Source: JADKHC01 sp047600805 (GTDB lineage: Bacteria > Verrucomicrobiota > Verrucomicrobiia > Opitutales > Opitutaceae). From it: a DNA stretch of 64,000 nt. Position numbers and translations under genes: made by a program. The notes beneath the pieces were generated by a model, which ran no database searches, was not told the origin of the DNA, and saw only the letters and a list, made by a program, of their open reading frames with translations. Below are positions 1 through 7,878 of the stretch, one piece after another (position 1 is the first letter of the stretch; each line of letters opens with the position of its first letter). Location of the stretch: positions 868,001-932,000 of the forward strand of contig JASGKG010000001.1 in the NCBI GenBank assembly GCA_047600805.1, in the 5' to 3' direction.

Positions 1-564
1 CCGGAAGGCCGCGTGTTGCTCATTAACAATAGTGGATACGGCTCGCACGGGCCCTTTCTTGAGGCCGATCTTGGCAATGAGTTAGGAATTTTAGACGTCA
101 ACATCCGGGCTCTGGTCGAGATCACGGGACGCCTTCTCCCGACACTGAAGAGACGTGGGGGTGCCATCATAAATGTCGCTTCCACGGCGGCCTTTCAGCC
201 CACGCCGCTGCTCGCAACTTACGGGGCGAGCAAAGCCTTCGTACTCAACTGGAGTTTGGCGCTTCGTGCCGAACTAAGTGACTACGACATTCGAGTTTTG
301 GCGCTCTGTCCCGGGCCGACGTCGACCGGCTTTGCAGCGCGAGCTGGGGTGAAATCGGGTTCCGTCCCGGGCGGGGTAGGGCATTCACCTGAAGAAGTCG
401 TGGAGAAAGCCTTCAAGGCTTTGGCGCGGCGCAAGGCTTATGTGATTGTCGGGGCGAAGAACTGGCTCGTAGCGGCGTTTGCCTCGCACTTGCCGAAGAC
501 CTGGACGGCGGCTCTCGCCAGGCGGCTGATCGGCCGGGTTCAGCCTGCCGCGAAAACGCCATGA
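1..564 (+). CDS. Short-chain dehydrogenase/reductase (5' end outside window)
   Basis: The frame is open from base 1 (PEGRVLLINN...), so the N-terminal Rossmann glycine motif lies upstream of the window. The NNSG stretch (residues 9-12 of the visible part) matches the NNAG motif of classical SDRs. A serine in STAA and the YGASK motif supply the catalytic Ser-Tyr-Lys. PGPTST after the active site is also typical. It is an NAD(P)H-dependent oxidoreductase of unknown substrate, probably cytoplasmic. Its stop overlaps the next gene's start by four bases, so the two are probably co-translated. The family call is secure; the substrate cannot be read from the sequence. Confidence 0.85.
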   Translation, partial: PEGRVLLINNSGYGSHGPFLEADLGNELGILDVNIRALVEITGRLLPTLKRRGGAIINVASTAAFQPTPLLATYGASKAFVLNWSLALRAELSDYDIRVLALCPGPTSTGFAARAGVKSGSVPGGVGHSPEEVVEKAFKALARRKAYVIVGAKNWLVAAFASHLPKTWTAALARRLIGRVQPAAKTP

Positions 565-1376
565 GCGCTGACGATTACGAGAGGCCGATTGGTCCGTGGC
601 CGCGGAAAGTCCGGCCGCAAGGCGCGATTCGGCTGATGACCTCCGAGGAACTGCGTGCGTCGATCCTCTACGAAGACGAACACCTTTTGGTGGTGAACAA
701 GGCGGGTGACTTCGTTTGTCATCCGTCGAAAGACGGGCCTTGGTCGAGCCTGGTGGGAGCCGCGCGCGAGTACCTGGGCGGTGGTTTGGTGCATCTCATT
801 TTCCGCCTAGATCGCGAAACCAGCGGTGTGGTCGTGATCGCCAAGGACGAGCGCACGAGCCGAGGACTGCACACGGCGACGCAGGAACGGCGGTATGCGA
901 AAATCTACTACGCGATTCTAACCGGCGAACTTGCCACGGATACCGTCGTCGATCAGCCGCTGGGAAAGGATCTCCGCGGACCGGTGATGGTGAAGAACTG
1001 CGTGGTTCCGGAAGGGCAGGGGCAAAAAGCGGTCACGCGCTATACGCCGCTCGCAGTCGGCGGCGGCTTTACGCTCGCACGCGTAACGACCGAAACCGGC
1101 CGGATGCACCAAATCCGGGCGCACGCGCAGTGGCTCGGCCACTGGCTTGTCGGCGACAAAGTCTACGGCCCGGATCAGCAGCTGTTTTTGGATTTTCTGG
1201 AATACGGGTGGACGCCTGCACTCGAGGAGAAACTTTTCTTTCCGCGACAGGCGCTTCACTGCGCGGAAATCGACCTGACCTTGTCGGGGCACGAGCACGT
1301 TTTTCGCGCGCCGTTGCACGACGACATGCGCGATTTCATCCGCACGCGCATTGGAGAAATTCCAGCGGGCTTGTAG
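561..1376 (+). CDS. RluA-family pseudouridine synthase
   Basis: This 271-residue protein has the RluA-family catalytic signature FRLDRETSG near residue 82, with the Asp as nucleophile; the first residue is Phe where His is usual. It is followed by VVVIAKD and later by GRMHQIRAHAQ, which matches the family's second conserved block. It isomerises uridine to pseudouridine in rRNA or tRNA. The N-terminus lacks an S4 domain. It starts inside the stop of the SDR gene (ATGA overlap). Which RNA site it modifies cannot be told from sequence alone. Confidence 0.88.
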   Translation: MSADDYERPIGPWPRKVRPQGAIRLMTSEELRASILYEDEHLLVVNKAGDFVCHPSKDGPWSSLVGAAREYLGGGLVHLIFRLDRETSGVVVIAKDERTSRGLHTATQERRYAKIYYAILTGELATDTVVDQPLGKDLRGPVMVKNCVVPEGQGQKAVTRYTPLAVGGGFTLARVTTETGRMHQIRAHAQWLGHWLVGDKVYGPDQQLFLDFLEYGWTPALEEKLFFPRQALHCAEIDLTLSGHEHVFRAPLHDDMRDFIRTRIGEIPAGL

Positions 1377-1421
1377 CTGTGAACTAGTAGAGCGTCGGCA
1401 GCGATTGAAGTGAGGCTTGGC

Positions 1422-2207
1422 TCAAAGAGGGTCGCGGAGTGTTTGGACCGCGCGGCGATAGGCGTCCACACAGAGGTTCACGGCGGCGGTTACGGCTGTG
1501 CATTGCACGTCAATGCGTTGCTCTAGCGGAAAGGCTGAAGGGGTTTCAATCGTGTAGCCGAGCGACGTGTGATGCGCCCGCAGATAGATCGCCTCGGGCC
1601 ATTGTTCGCGCAGCACGGGATCGATGTTAGGGCGGATGATGCCGCCGGACGCTTCGCGCCCGTCGATCATCGGTGCCAGATCGATCGGATGTTTTTTGGC
1701 GATGGCGGCTATGATCGCTTCGGCCATTGACGGCCGCATCTTCGGATTGAGCTCGTACAAATACGTGCCGGTGGCTTCCCAGTCTTCATGGAGGCATAAG
1801 CCCAAGTCGAAATTCGGCTGTGACTCGAACCAGCGGATATGGGCAATAATCTCGGCCGACTTCGCCATTTTATAGTCGCGATTCAGGTCCAGGCCGCTGG
1901 CGTTTTCGCGTGTGCGTCGCAAAAATCCCGCAGGGTTCAGGAGCGGGCAAATGAACCAAACGGCGCGTACGTCGAAAAATCCCTGTTCAAGCAACCGCAG
2001 TAGCGCCAAAGGCGGAGCGGGCTCGTCGCCGTGGATACCGGCAGACAAATAGATTCGCGGACGTGGCCCGGGAGTTCGCTTGGTGAGCGCGATCAACGGA
2101 CAGCCTGCGATTTCGCCGAATCGCTCCACTTGAAAACGGTTTTTCTGGGCTTCTGTTTCGAAGTTCGCAACGAGTTCGGGCGGATCGAAAATGGGGGTGG
2201 GCGGCAT
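1422..2207 (-). CDS. M14-family zinc carboxypeptidase / deacylase-like protein
   Basis: The 261-residue product carries the M14 zinc motif: GIHGDEP gives His and Glu ligands, and CLHED later gives the third His. LNPAGFLRRTREN and LDLNRDY are the substrate-binding Arg/Asn region typical of MpaA and succinylglutamate-desuccinylase-like peptidases. YTIETPS holds the expected catalytic Glu. There is no signal peptide, so it is probably cytoplasmic, like murein-peptide amidase MpaA. It follows the DUF2127 gene on the same strand after 13 bases, suggesting an operon. The substrate (a peptide or an acyl-amino acid) is not determined. Confidence 0.8.
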   Translation of the reverse strand: MPPTPIFDPPELVANFETEAQKNRFQVERFGEIAGCPLIALTKRTPGPRPRIYLSAGIHGDEPAPPLALLRLLEQGFFDVRAVWFICPLLNPAGFLRRTRENASGLDLNRDYKMAKSAEIIAHIRWFESQPNFDLGLCLHEDWEATGTYLYELNPKMRPSMAEAIIAAIAKKHPIDLAPMIDGREASGGIIRPNIDPVLREQWPEAIYLRAHHTSLGYTIETPSAFPLEQRIDVQCTAVTAAVNLCVDAYRRAVQTLRDPL

Positions 2208-2220
2208 GTGAGGCTCGTAT

Positions 2221-2760
2221 TTATTGCACGGGGTTTTTGGCGACGCGTCGGTTGCGCCAGACGACCATTGCGATCGCGACGACGACGATCAGATTTGCGA
2301 CCAGCGCCAGCGCGCGTGTCCACGTTACGCGACGGAGCAGTTCGAAAATCTCGATCGGCAAATACGCGGCGCCACTCACGAGGGCCAACCACTCCGCCCA
2401 CGTACGGCTGAACCACAGGCCGTAAGCTTCGACGAAGCGAAACAGCGCATAAAGAAAGCTGAGCGACGCGATAAACCATAGCCGCGAGTCGGTCGTGTGG
2501 GTGGCTATTTCAATGAATTTGCTCGGAAACCGGTGCGTCGCGTCGAGATGCAGTCGGCCGACGAGCGCGATCGCCAACGCATGCAGATCGCGATGCAACA
2601 AAGACAGAAAGCCGAAGCCGGCGAGCAGCACGATGATGCCCTTGGCCGCTTCGAAGAAAGCGACCGATTTCACGACTTTACGGGAGGCATTGGCGGAAAT
2701 CACGCGAACACCTTGGCTGAGAGCTGCCCTGTTTTCAAATTTGCTATGAGCGTGGCTCAC
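2221..2760 (-). CDS. DUF2127-type small integral membrane protein
   Basis: The core FFEAAKGIIVLLAGFG and the later RFVEAYGLWFSRTWAEW resemble the DUF2127 family of uncharacterised membrane proteins. About four hydrophobic segments are visible, followed by a basic C-terminal tail. An ATG at 2853 would overlap the start of divergent gltX and add a non-hydrophobic leader, so I prefer a GTG at 2760, giving 179 residues. A later GTG at 2703 is also possible. It lies just upstream of the M14 peptidase gene on the same strand. Function is unknown. Confidence 0.65.
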   Translation of the reverse strand: MSHAHSKFENRAALSQGVRVISANASRKVVKSVAFFEAAKGIIVLLAGFGFLSLLHRDLHALAIALVGRLHLDATHRFPSKFIEIATHTTDSRLWFIASLSFLYALFRFVEAYGLWFSRTWAEWLALVSGAAYLPIEIFELLRRVTWTRALALVANLIVVVAIAMVVWRNRRVAKNPVQ

Positions 2761-2851
2761 GATGCCGCCATACGAGGCTTTGACACCGCGGGCCGGTTCT
2801 TTCTTGCTGAACGTCCCGCAGGCGTCGCGCTTGTCGGGAAATTTTTTCAAC

Positions 2852-4225
2852 ATGTCCCAAGTTCGCGTTCGTTTCGCTCCCAGCCCAACCGGTTTCTTTC
2901 ATATCGGCAGCGCCCGCACGGCGTTGTTCAACTGGCTTTACGCCCGCCACACCGGCGGCACGTTTATCCTTCGCATCGAAGACACGGACAAGGAACGCAA
3001 CAGCGAGGCGTTTCTCAACGTGATCTATGACAGCCTGCGGTGGCTCGGCATGGATTGGGACGAGGGTCCGCACAAGGGCGGCGATTTCGGTCCGTACCGC
3101 CAAAGCGAGCGCGATCACGTTTACAACGAATATCTGGAAAAACTAAAAGCTGCCGGCCGCACCTACGAGAAAGAGGGCGCGATCTACTTCAAGCTTCTCG
3201 GTGACCGCTACGAAGTTTTCGACGAGCATCGAAAAAAGACCGTCACCAAGGTCAAAAACACACCAGCCATCATTGACGATCAAATCCGCGGACGCGTCGA
3301 GCGCACCGAAGACGAGGACTTCGTCATCATCCGTTCGGATGGCAGCCCGGTGTTTCACTTCGTGAACGTCGTCGACGACATTGCGATGAAGATCACGCAT
3401 GTGATCCGCGGCGAAGACCATCTATCCAACACCTCCAAACACGTCGAGCTCTTCAAAGCCTTCGGCGTGCCTGTACCGAAGTTTGCGCACATCCCGCTCA
3501 TTCTAAAACAAAACGGCCCCGGCAAAATGTCGAAGCGCGACCAAGGCGCCTTGGTCGAGGAGTATCAACGCCGCGGATACCTGCCGGAGGCGCTGGTCAA
3601 CTTCCTCTCCTTGCTCGGCTGGAATCCCGGCGATGATCGCGAGAAGATGCCGATCGAGGAAATCATCCGCCTCTTCGATTTGCCGGGCGTGAACCAGAGC
3701 AACGCTCGCTTCGACGACAAGAAACTCGCGCACATGAACATGGCGTATTTGCTCGCGCTTCCCGAGGACAAGTTCCTGAAGCTGGCGCGCGAATACTTTG
3801 AAAAGAACAACGTCTTCGCGGCCGGCTGGCCGGACGACGCGTACTTCCGTGCGGTGATCGAGCTCTCGCATCCCAAGATCAAAGGCATCGAAGAACTGCC
3901 GGCTTACACCAAATATTTCTTCACAGAAGATTTTGCGATCGATGACAAAGTCCGCGCCAAGGTCTTGGGCAAAGGCGAACCTAAGGTTCGACTTGCCGAA
4001 CTAAGCGAACTTGCCCGCACGATGGACCTTTCCAACGACGCGGCGATCGAGGCAGCGCTGAAAGGCTTGGCGGAGTCAAAAGGTTTGGGCTTTGGCGATT
4101 ATCAGGCCGTAGCGCGGCTCGCGCTGTCCGGAACCAACGTTGGGCCGAGCATCACGGGCATGATGCGCGTGCTCGGCCGCGAGCGCGTGTTGAAGCGTTT
4201 CGAGAAGTTCGCCGCGACGCTCTGA
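2852..4225 (+). CDS. gltX: Glutamyl-tRNA synthetase
   Basis: The 457-residue protein begins with VRVRFAPSPTGFFHIGSART, the class I synthetase HIGH region (HIGS). It contains KMSKRDQGA, the KMSKS-equivalent loop. It charges tRNA-Glu with glutamate, or both tRNA-Glu and tRNA-Gln if the organism uses the transamidation route. I chose ATG 2852 because family members start a few residues before RFAPSPTG; the upstream in-frame extension to 2762 has no family resemblance and overlaps the divergent membrane-protein gene. Length is typical for bacterial GluRS. Confidence 0.96.
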   Translation: MSQVRVRFAPSPTGFFHIGSARTALFNWLYARHTGGTFILRIEDTDKERNSEAFLNVIYDSLRWLGMDWDEGPHKGGDFGPYRQSERDHVYNEYLEKLKAAGRTYEKEGAIYFKLLGDRYEVFDEHRKKTVTKVKNTPAIIDDQIRGRVERTEDEDFVIIRSDGSPVFHFVNVVDDIAMKITHVIRGEDHLSNTSKHVELFKAFGVPVPKFAHIPLILKQNGPGKMSKRDQGALVEEYQRRGYLPEALVNFLSLLGWNPGDDREKMPIEEIIRLFDLPGVNQSNARFDDKKLAHMNMAYLLALPEDKFLKLAREYFEKNNVFAAGWPDDAYFRAVIELSHPKIKGIEELPAYTKYFFTEDFAIDDKVRAKVLGKGEPKVRLAELSELARTMDLSNDAAIEAALKGLAESKGLGFGDYQAVARLALSGTNVGPSITGMMRVLGRERVLKRFEKFAATL

Positions 4226-4253
4226 ACAGCGACTTTCTGAGAGGCCAACCGTC

Positions 4254-4673
4254 CTACTTGCCGGTTGATCGATGGATTGTTTCGACGCAAACCTCGACGA
4301 TGCCGGCTTTGCGCACGGTGTCTAGGACCGCGACGGTCTGGCCGTATTTGGCTTTATCGTCGCCTGCGAGGAGAACGCGCGGGTTGGGTGTAGTTTTAAC
4401 GTATTCGCCGAGTCTTGGGCCCAGTTCCTTGTCCGTGATCAGTTCACCGTCCCAAAAGACACCTGCGTCGGACACCTGCAATACGACCGACGATTTTTCT
4501 CCCTGTCCATTCGCCACCGGTAAAGTCACCGGTACGGAAAGGATTTTGTTCAGCATGAGTGTGAAAAGTACGAACGTAGCGAGGAGGAAGAAAACGACGT
4601 CAATCAACGGAATGATCTGAACTGTGGCTCTCTTCCGGCTCACCGTCGCCAGTTCCGAGTAGTTGTTATTCAT
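4254..4673 (-). CDS. ExbD/TolR-family biopolymer transport protein
   Basis: This 139-residue protein has a short cytoplasmic N-terminus, one transmembrane helix containing the conserved Asp (IPLIDVVFFLLATFVLF) and a periplasmic domain, the standard ExbD/TolR architecture. Such proteins couple the proton gradient through an ExbB/TolQ channel to outer-membrane transport or envelope stability. The periplasmic segment VLLAGDDKAKYGQTVAVLDTVRKAGI is the family's C-terminal block. No ExbB or TonB partner gene lies next to it; the flanking genes are gltX (convergent) and an unknown membrane protein (divergent). Confidence 0.9.
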   Translation of the reverse strand: MNNNYSELATVSRKRATVQIIPLIDVVFFLLATFVLFTLMLNKILSVPVTLPVANGQGEKSSVVLQVSDAGVFWDGELITDKELGPRLGEYVKTTPNPRVLLAGDDKAKYGQTVAVLDTVRKAGIVEVCVETIHRSTGK

Positions 4674-4881
4674 AAGACCGAGGGGTTGAGGTTACGGTGC
4701 TTTCAAAGAGATAACGTTTCACCTCACGTTTTATTACGGTGAGGAGAAAAATAGTTCGGTGATCCTGCGAGAATCACGTTCGTGTACCCAGCTTTCGGTG
4801 CGGCACGCACTGCCAACAACCTGCGTTAGGCGAATTAGCGGGCTTGAAATCGTCTGAATTGGCGATTCGGTCTTTTAGGGT

Positions 4882-5532
4882 ATGTCGAGCACAACCACCG
4901 AAATCCAACCCACTCAGCAACGCTCCAGTGTTTTTCACAAAGCCGCGAATCTCGGACTGATCTTGCTGGTCAGTGCTTGGCTGTTTTGGGTGTTGGGTCT
5001 GCCGCTCTTTAAGTCGGCCAGCCGAGCTGTACGTGTGGGGATGGCCTATGTGCCGCTGTCACTCGGTACGCTCGCAATCCTAGCTGGGATTGCAGCCTTG
5101 GTTGGTATCAGAAAGTTCGGTCGGCAGAAGCTCCTTTGGAAAGGGCTGGTGTGCTGCCTCGTGCCGGTGGTTCTGCTGCTCATCGCTCTTCCGGGGTTCC
5201 GCAGAATGAAGCAGATTGTGGATGACAAACGCTCGGCTCTGGTCGCGTCTGATCTAAACCGAATGGGGCACGTTCTTTTACCTGGCGGTGCGCAGCTGGA
5301 CGGGGCGGAAGTGCTGCCGGGCGAAGGCATTCGCATCAACTTCTCGATGCCCACCTGGCTCCGCCGCGAAATCGATTTCAAGGAATGGAAGAACAATGTG
5401 CAGCCGACCATTCGCCAGAGCATTTCGCGTACGCCGATTGCCCAGCTGGCGCAAAGCGGCGTGCGTGTTGAGCTCGTCTTCCGCGACATGAAAGGCGAGG
5501 AGTTCGACCGGCGTATTTACGAAGGGAAGTGA
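4882..5532 (+). CDS. Hypothetical membrane protein
   Basis: I do not recognise this 216-residue protein. It has three hydrophobic segments in the first 115 residues (about 25-45, 55-76 and 90-108). A soluble domain of about 100 residues follows, beginning after RRMKQIVDDKRSAL. The soluble part contains PGEGIRINFSMPTWLRREIDFKEWK and probably lies on one face of the membrane. It is a single gene between the divergent exbD and the amidohydrolase gene. The ATG at 4882 is the first plausible start, giving a 30-residue polar N-terminus before the first helix. Confidence 0.6.
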   Translation: MSSTTTEIQPTQQRSSVFHKAANLGLILLVSAWLFWVLGLPLFKSASRAVRVGMAYVPLSLGTLAILAGIAALVGIRKFGRQKLLWKGLVCCLVPVVLLLIALPGFRRMKQIVDDKRSALVASDLNRMGHVLLPGGAQLDGAEVLPGEGIRINFSMPTWLRREIDFKEWKNNVQPTIRQSISRTPIAQLAQSGVRVELVFRDMKGEEFDRRIYEGK

Positions 5533-5601
5533 CCGCTGTGTCCGCCTTCTTCGATTTTGCCGTCGATAGAGAAGACACGATCCGTCTAGTTTGAACGCGC
5601 C

Positions 5602-6498
5602 ATGCGCATCATCGATGCCCACGTTCACCTGTACCCGCCCGAAGCGAATGCTGCGCCGGCGCGCTGGGCTGAAGAACGTGGCGAGCGTCATTGGGCGACC
5701 CTCTGTACGCGGGTTCGGAAAAATGGAAAACCGGTGCAGGCATTTCCGAGCCTGGACGAACTCTTGCGTCAGATGGACGAAGGGGGCATCGAGCGCGTTG
5801 TGCTGCAAGGCTGGTATTGGGAAAAGCACGACACCTGTGTTGAGCAGAATCGTTTCTACGAGAAATGTATCCGTGCTCATCCGGACAGACTTCTGGCGTT
5901 TGGGACCTTTCACGCCGGCGCGGGAGAAAAGATCGTGTGTGACGAGATACGGTGGGCGAAGAGTGCAGGATTCTGCGGACTGGGGGAATTGTCTCCACAC
6001 TCGCAGCACGTGGCCATCGACGATCGGGTGTGGCGGAAGGCGCTTGGGCTGGCGGGCGAACTCCATCTCCCGGTCAACCTCCACGTCACCGAACCACTCA
6101 GCAAAGCCTACATCGGGAAGGTGGAGACGCCGCTGGTTGATTTCATCACAATGGCGCGGGAGTTTCCCCGAACGAATTTCATTCTTGCGCATTGGGGGGC
6201 GCGACTCCCGCTGGATATTGTGCTCGGGGCGGAGGCTCGAACTATGGAAAACCTCTATTACGATACCGCGGCGTCGCCGCTGTTGTACGACAACTCAGTT
6301 TTCCGGGAAATGATGACCATCGTGGGGCCCGATCACGTACTCTACGGTTCCGATTATCCGCTGAATGTGTATCCGCGGACGGAGGACTGTGCTCGACTTG
6401 GTTCAATGCTCGGCCGAACTACGGAAATTCGTTTTGATGAGCCGGAACAGAAAGAGGTGCTATTTGATACAACCGCCCGTCTCCTTCGCTTCCTTTGA
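5602..6498 (+). CDS. Amidohydrolase family 2 (metal-dependent TIM-barrel hydrolase)
   Basis: The 298-residue protein opens with IIDAHVHLYPP, the HxH metal motif of amidohydrolase-2 enzymes. LHVTEP and LAHWGARLP supply further metal-binding His residues, and YGSDYPLN near the C-terminus carries the conserved Asp. Family members hydrolyse lactones or decarboxylate cyclic acids. The substrate here is unknown. The stop is three bases before the next gene's ATG, so it forms a transcription unit with the downstream GT-C-like membrane protein. Confidence 0.82.
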   Translation: MRIIDAHVHLYPPEANAAPARWAEERGERHWATLCTRVRKNGKPVQAFPSLDELLRQMDEGGIERVVLQGWYWEKHDTCVEQNRFYEKCIRAHPDRLLAFGTFHAGAGEKIVCDEIRWAKSAGFCGLGELSPHSQHVAIDDRVWRKALGLAGELHLPVNLHVTEPLSKAYIGKVETPLVDFITMAREFPRTNFILAHWGARLPLDIVLGAEARTMENLYYDTAASPLLYDNSVFREMMTIVGPDHVLYGSDYPLNVYPRTEDCARLGSMLGRTTEIRFDEPEQKEVLFDTTARLLRFL

Positions 6499-6501
6499 CC
6501 A

Positions 6502-7830
6502 ATGGCTGACAACGTAGTCGTCCCCAACTTTTCGCCGTGCTCTCGATTGGAACGGCTGTGGATGAAGGCTAGATTTTTTCTGAAGGAAGCCTTTTTGGGC
6601 AACCCCGCTGTTGATGCCAAATGGTTTCCGCGGTATGCGTTTTGGGCCGCGTTTGCGATCGGTCTTTTGATCCGGGGCTATCTTGTGGTATTTACTTCAG
6701 GTACGTACGACGTCGGCATTTGGCGGGATCACGCGATGGGGATCCATGAGCTTGGGTTGATGGGGTATTACCGGGCAAACCCGTTAGCCAATCACCCTCC
6801 GGTGGCGTGTGTTTTGATCTCCAGCCTATTTTCTTATAGCGAATGGTTTGGGGTGCCGTTTTCCATATTATTGCGCGCGCCTTTTGCTGCTCTCGACGTG
6901 GGAATACTCCTGTTGCTCCTGTATCTTTTGAGAGATCGTCCAATGCGCTTTTTAGCGGGAGCGTGTTATTGGTTGAACCCGGCAGTATTGATTCTGAGCG
7001 CTTACCACGGGAATACAGACAACGTTGTGGGCTTTTCCGTTTTGCTGAGCATAGTGCTGCTTTCAAAAGATCGGCCTATAGCCGCCGGTGTGGCACTTGG
7101 GTTGGGGCTGTGGATTAAATTGCCAGGAATGCTCGCGATCCCTGTTTTGTTTTTCGCTGCGGCGTGGTGGAAGCGCCGGTTCCAATTTCTCGTGGCGGTT
7201 GGGGCCACCGCGATGGTCGCGTTTTTACCGGCTATGATGTCGGACTTCTCCGTGGTTTGGCGGAATGTATTTGGTTACCGCGGCCAAATGCTGCATTCTA
7301 CCAACGGTACGCTGATCTGGGGGCTGATTAACGTTTTCGCTAGGATTTATGCGGCAGTGGGCGGATGGTCGGATCCGATCACTGCATGTATTGCCGCTGT
7401 GCTTGGTCGCGGGCAGATGATCGCTTATGTGGTTATTGCTGTTTTCGCGATCATGCGCAAAGCGCAGAGGACGGGCGTCGGAATCGGCGTAACTTTGGCT
7501 GCAGCTTATGGTGCAGTTTACGCCTTCTCACCACAATGGGCCTTCCAGTATTTACTTTGGTCGATGCCGTTATGGTTTCTTTTGCCAGTCGGCTTTTATT
7601 TGCCCGCGGTGCTGGTTGCGAGCTCATATATTTACTTCTTGTATTGGTTTTTATGCGGCGACCCGTGGTTGCTTGGACCTTGGGACTTTATCGGAAACCC
7701 AAGGTGGCCTCCCTTGGTTCTCTTGGCACGTGATGCTTCTGTCGCATTTTTCACTCTCACGACATTCGTTTTCTTCGTGTTCTTCGCGAAGAACCTCAAG
7801 CGAAAGGCTACTCCCAATCTTCCCTCGTAA
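6502..7830 (+). CDS. Polytopic membrane protein, GT-C glycosyltransferase-like
   Basis: This 442-residue protein has about ten hydrophobic helices. The first extracytoplasmic loop contains TYDVGIWRDHA, an acidic-residue loop similar to those in GT-C mannosyl- or arabinosyltransferases (GT87/DUF2029-like), which use polyprenyl-phosphate sugars. Another conserved-looking loop is AYHGNTDNVVG. A basic tail (FFAKNLKRK) ends the protein. The gene follows the amidohydrolase by three bases. The GT-C assignment rests on topology and the acidic loop only; a membrane protein of another kind is possible. Confidence 0.65.
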   Translation: MADNVVVPNFSPCSRLERLWMKARFFLKEAFLGNPAVDAKWFPRYAFWAAFAIGLLIRGYLVVFTSGTYDVGIWRDHAMGIHELGLMGYYRANPLANHPPVACVLISSLFSYSEWFGVPFSILLRAPFAALDVGILLLLLYLLRDRPMRFLAGACYWLNPAVLILSAYHGNTDNVVGFSVLLSIVLLSKDRPIAAGVALGLGLWIKLPGMLAIPVLFFAAAWWKRRFQFLVAVGATAMVAFLPAMMSDFSVVWRNVFGYRGQMLHSTNGTLIWGLINVFARIYAAVGGWSDPITACIAAVLGRGQMIAYVVIAVFAIMRKAQRTGVGIGVTLAAAYGAVYAFSPQWAFQYLLWSMPLWFLLPVGFYLPAVLVASSYIYFLYWFLCGDPWLLGPWDFIGNPRWPPLVLLARDASVAFFTLTTFVFFVFFAKNLKRKATPNLPS

Positions 7831-7878
7831 ATGTGTGCGAAGGAAGATTGCGAGATGCAGTTATATTCTCCCCGAACG

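Noticed and set aside
5278..6192. Minus-strand open frame of 304 codons
   Set aside because: It spans the ends of two plus-strand genes and has no recognisable domain; the amidohydrolase motifs are on the plus strand.
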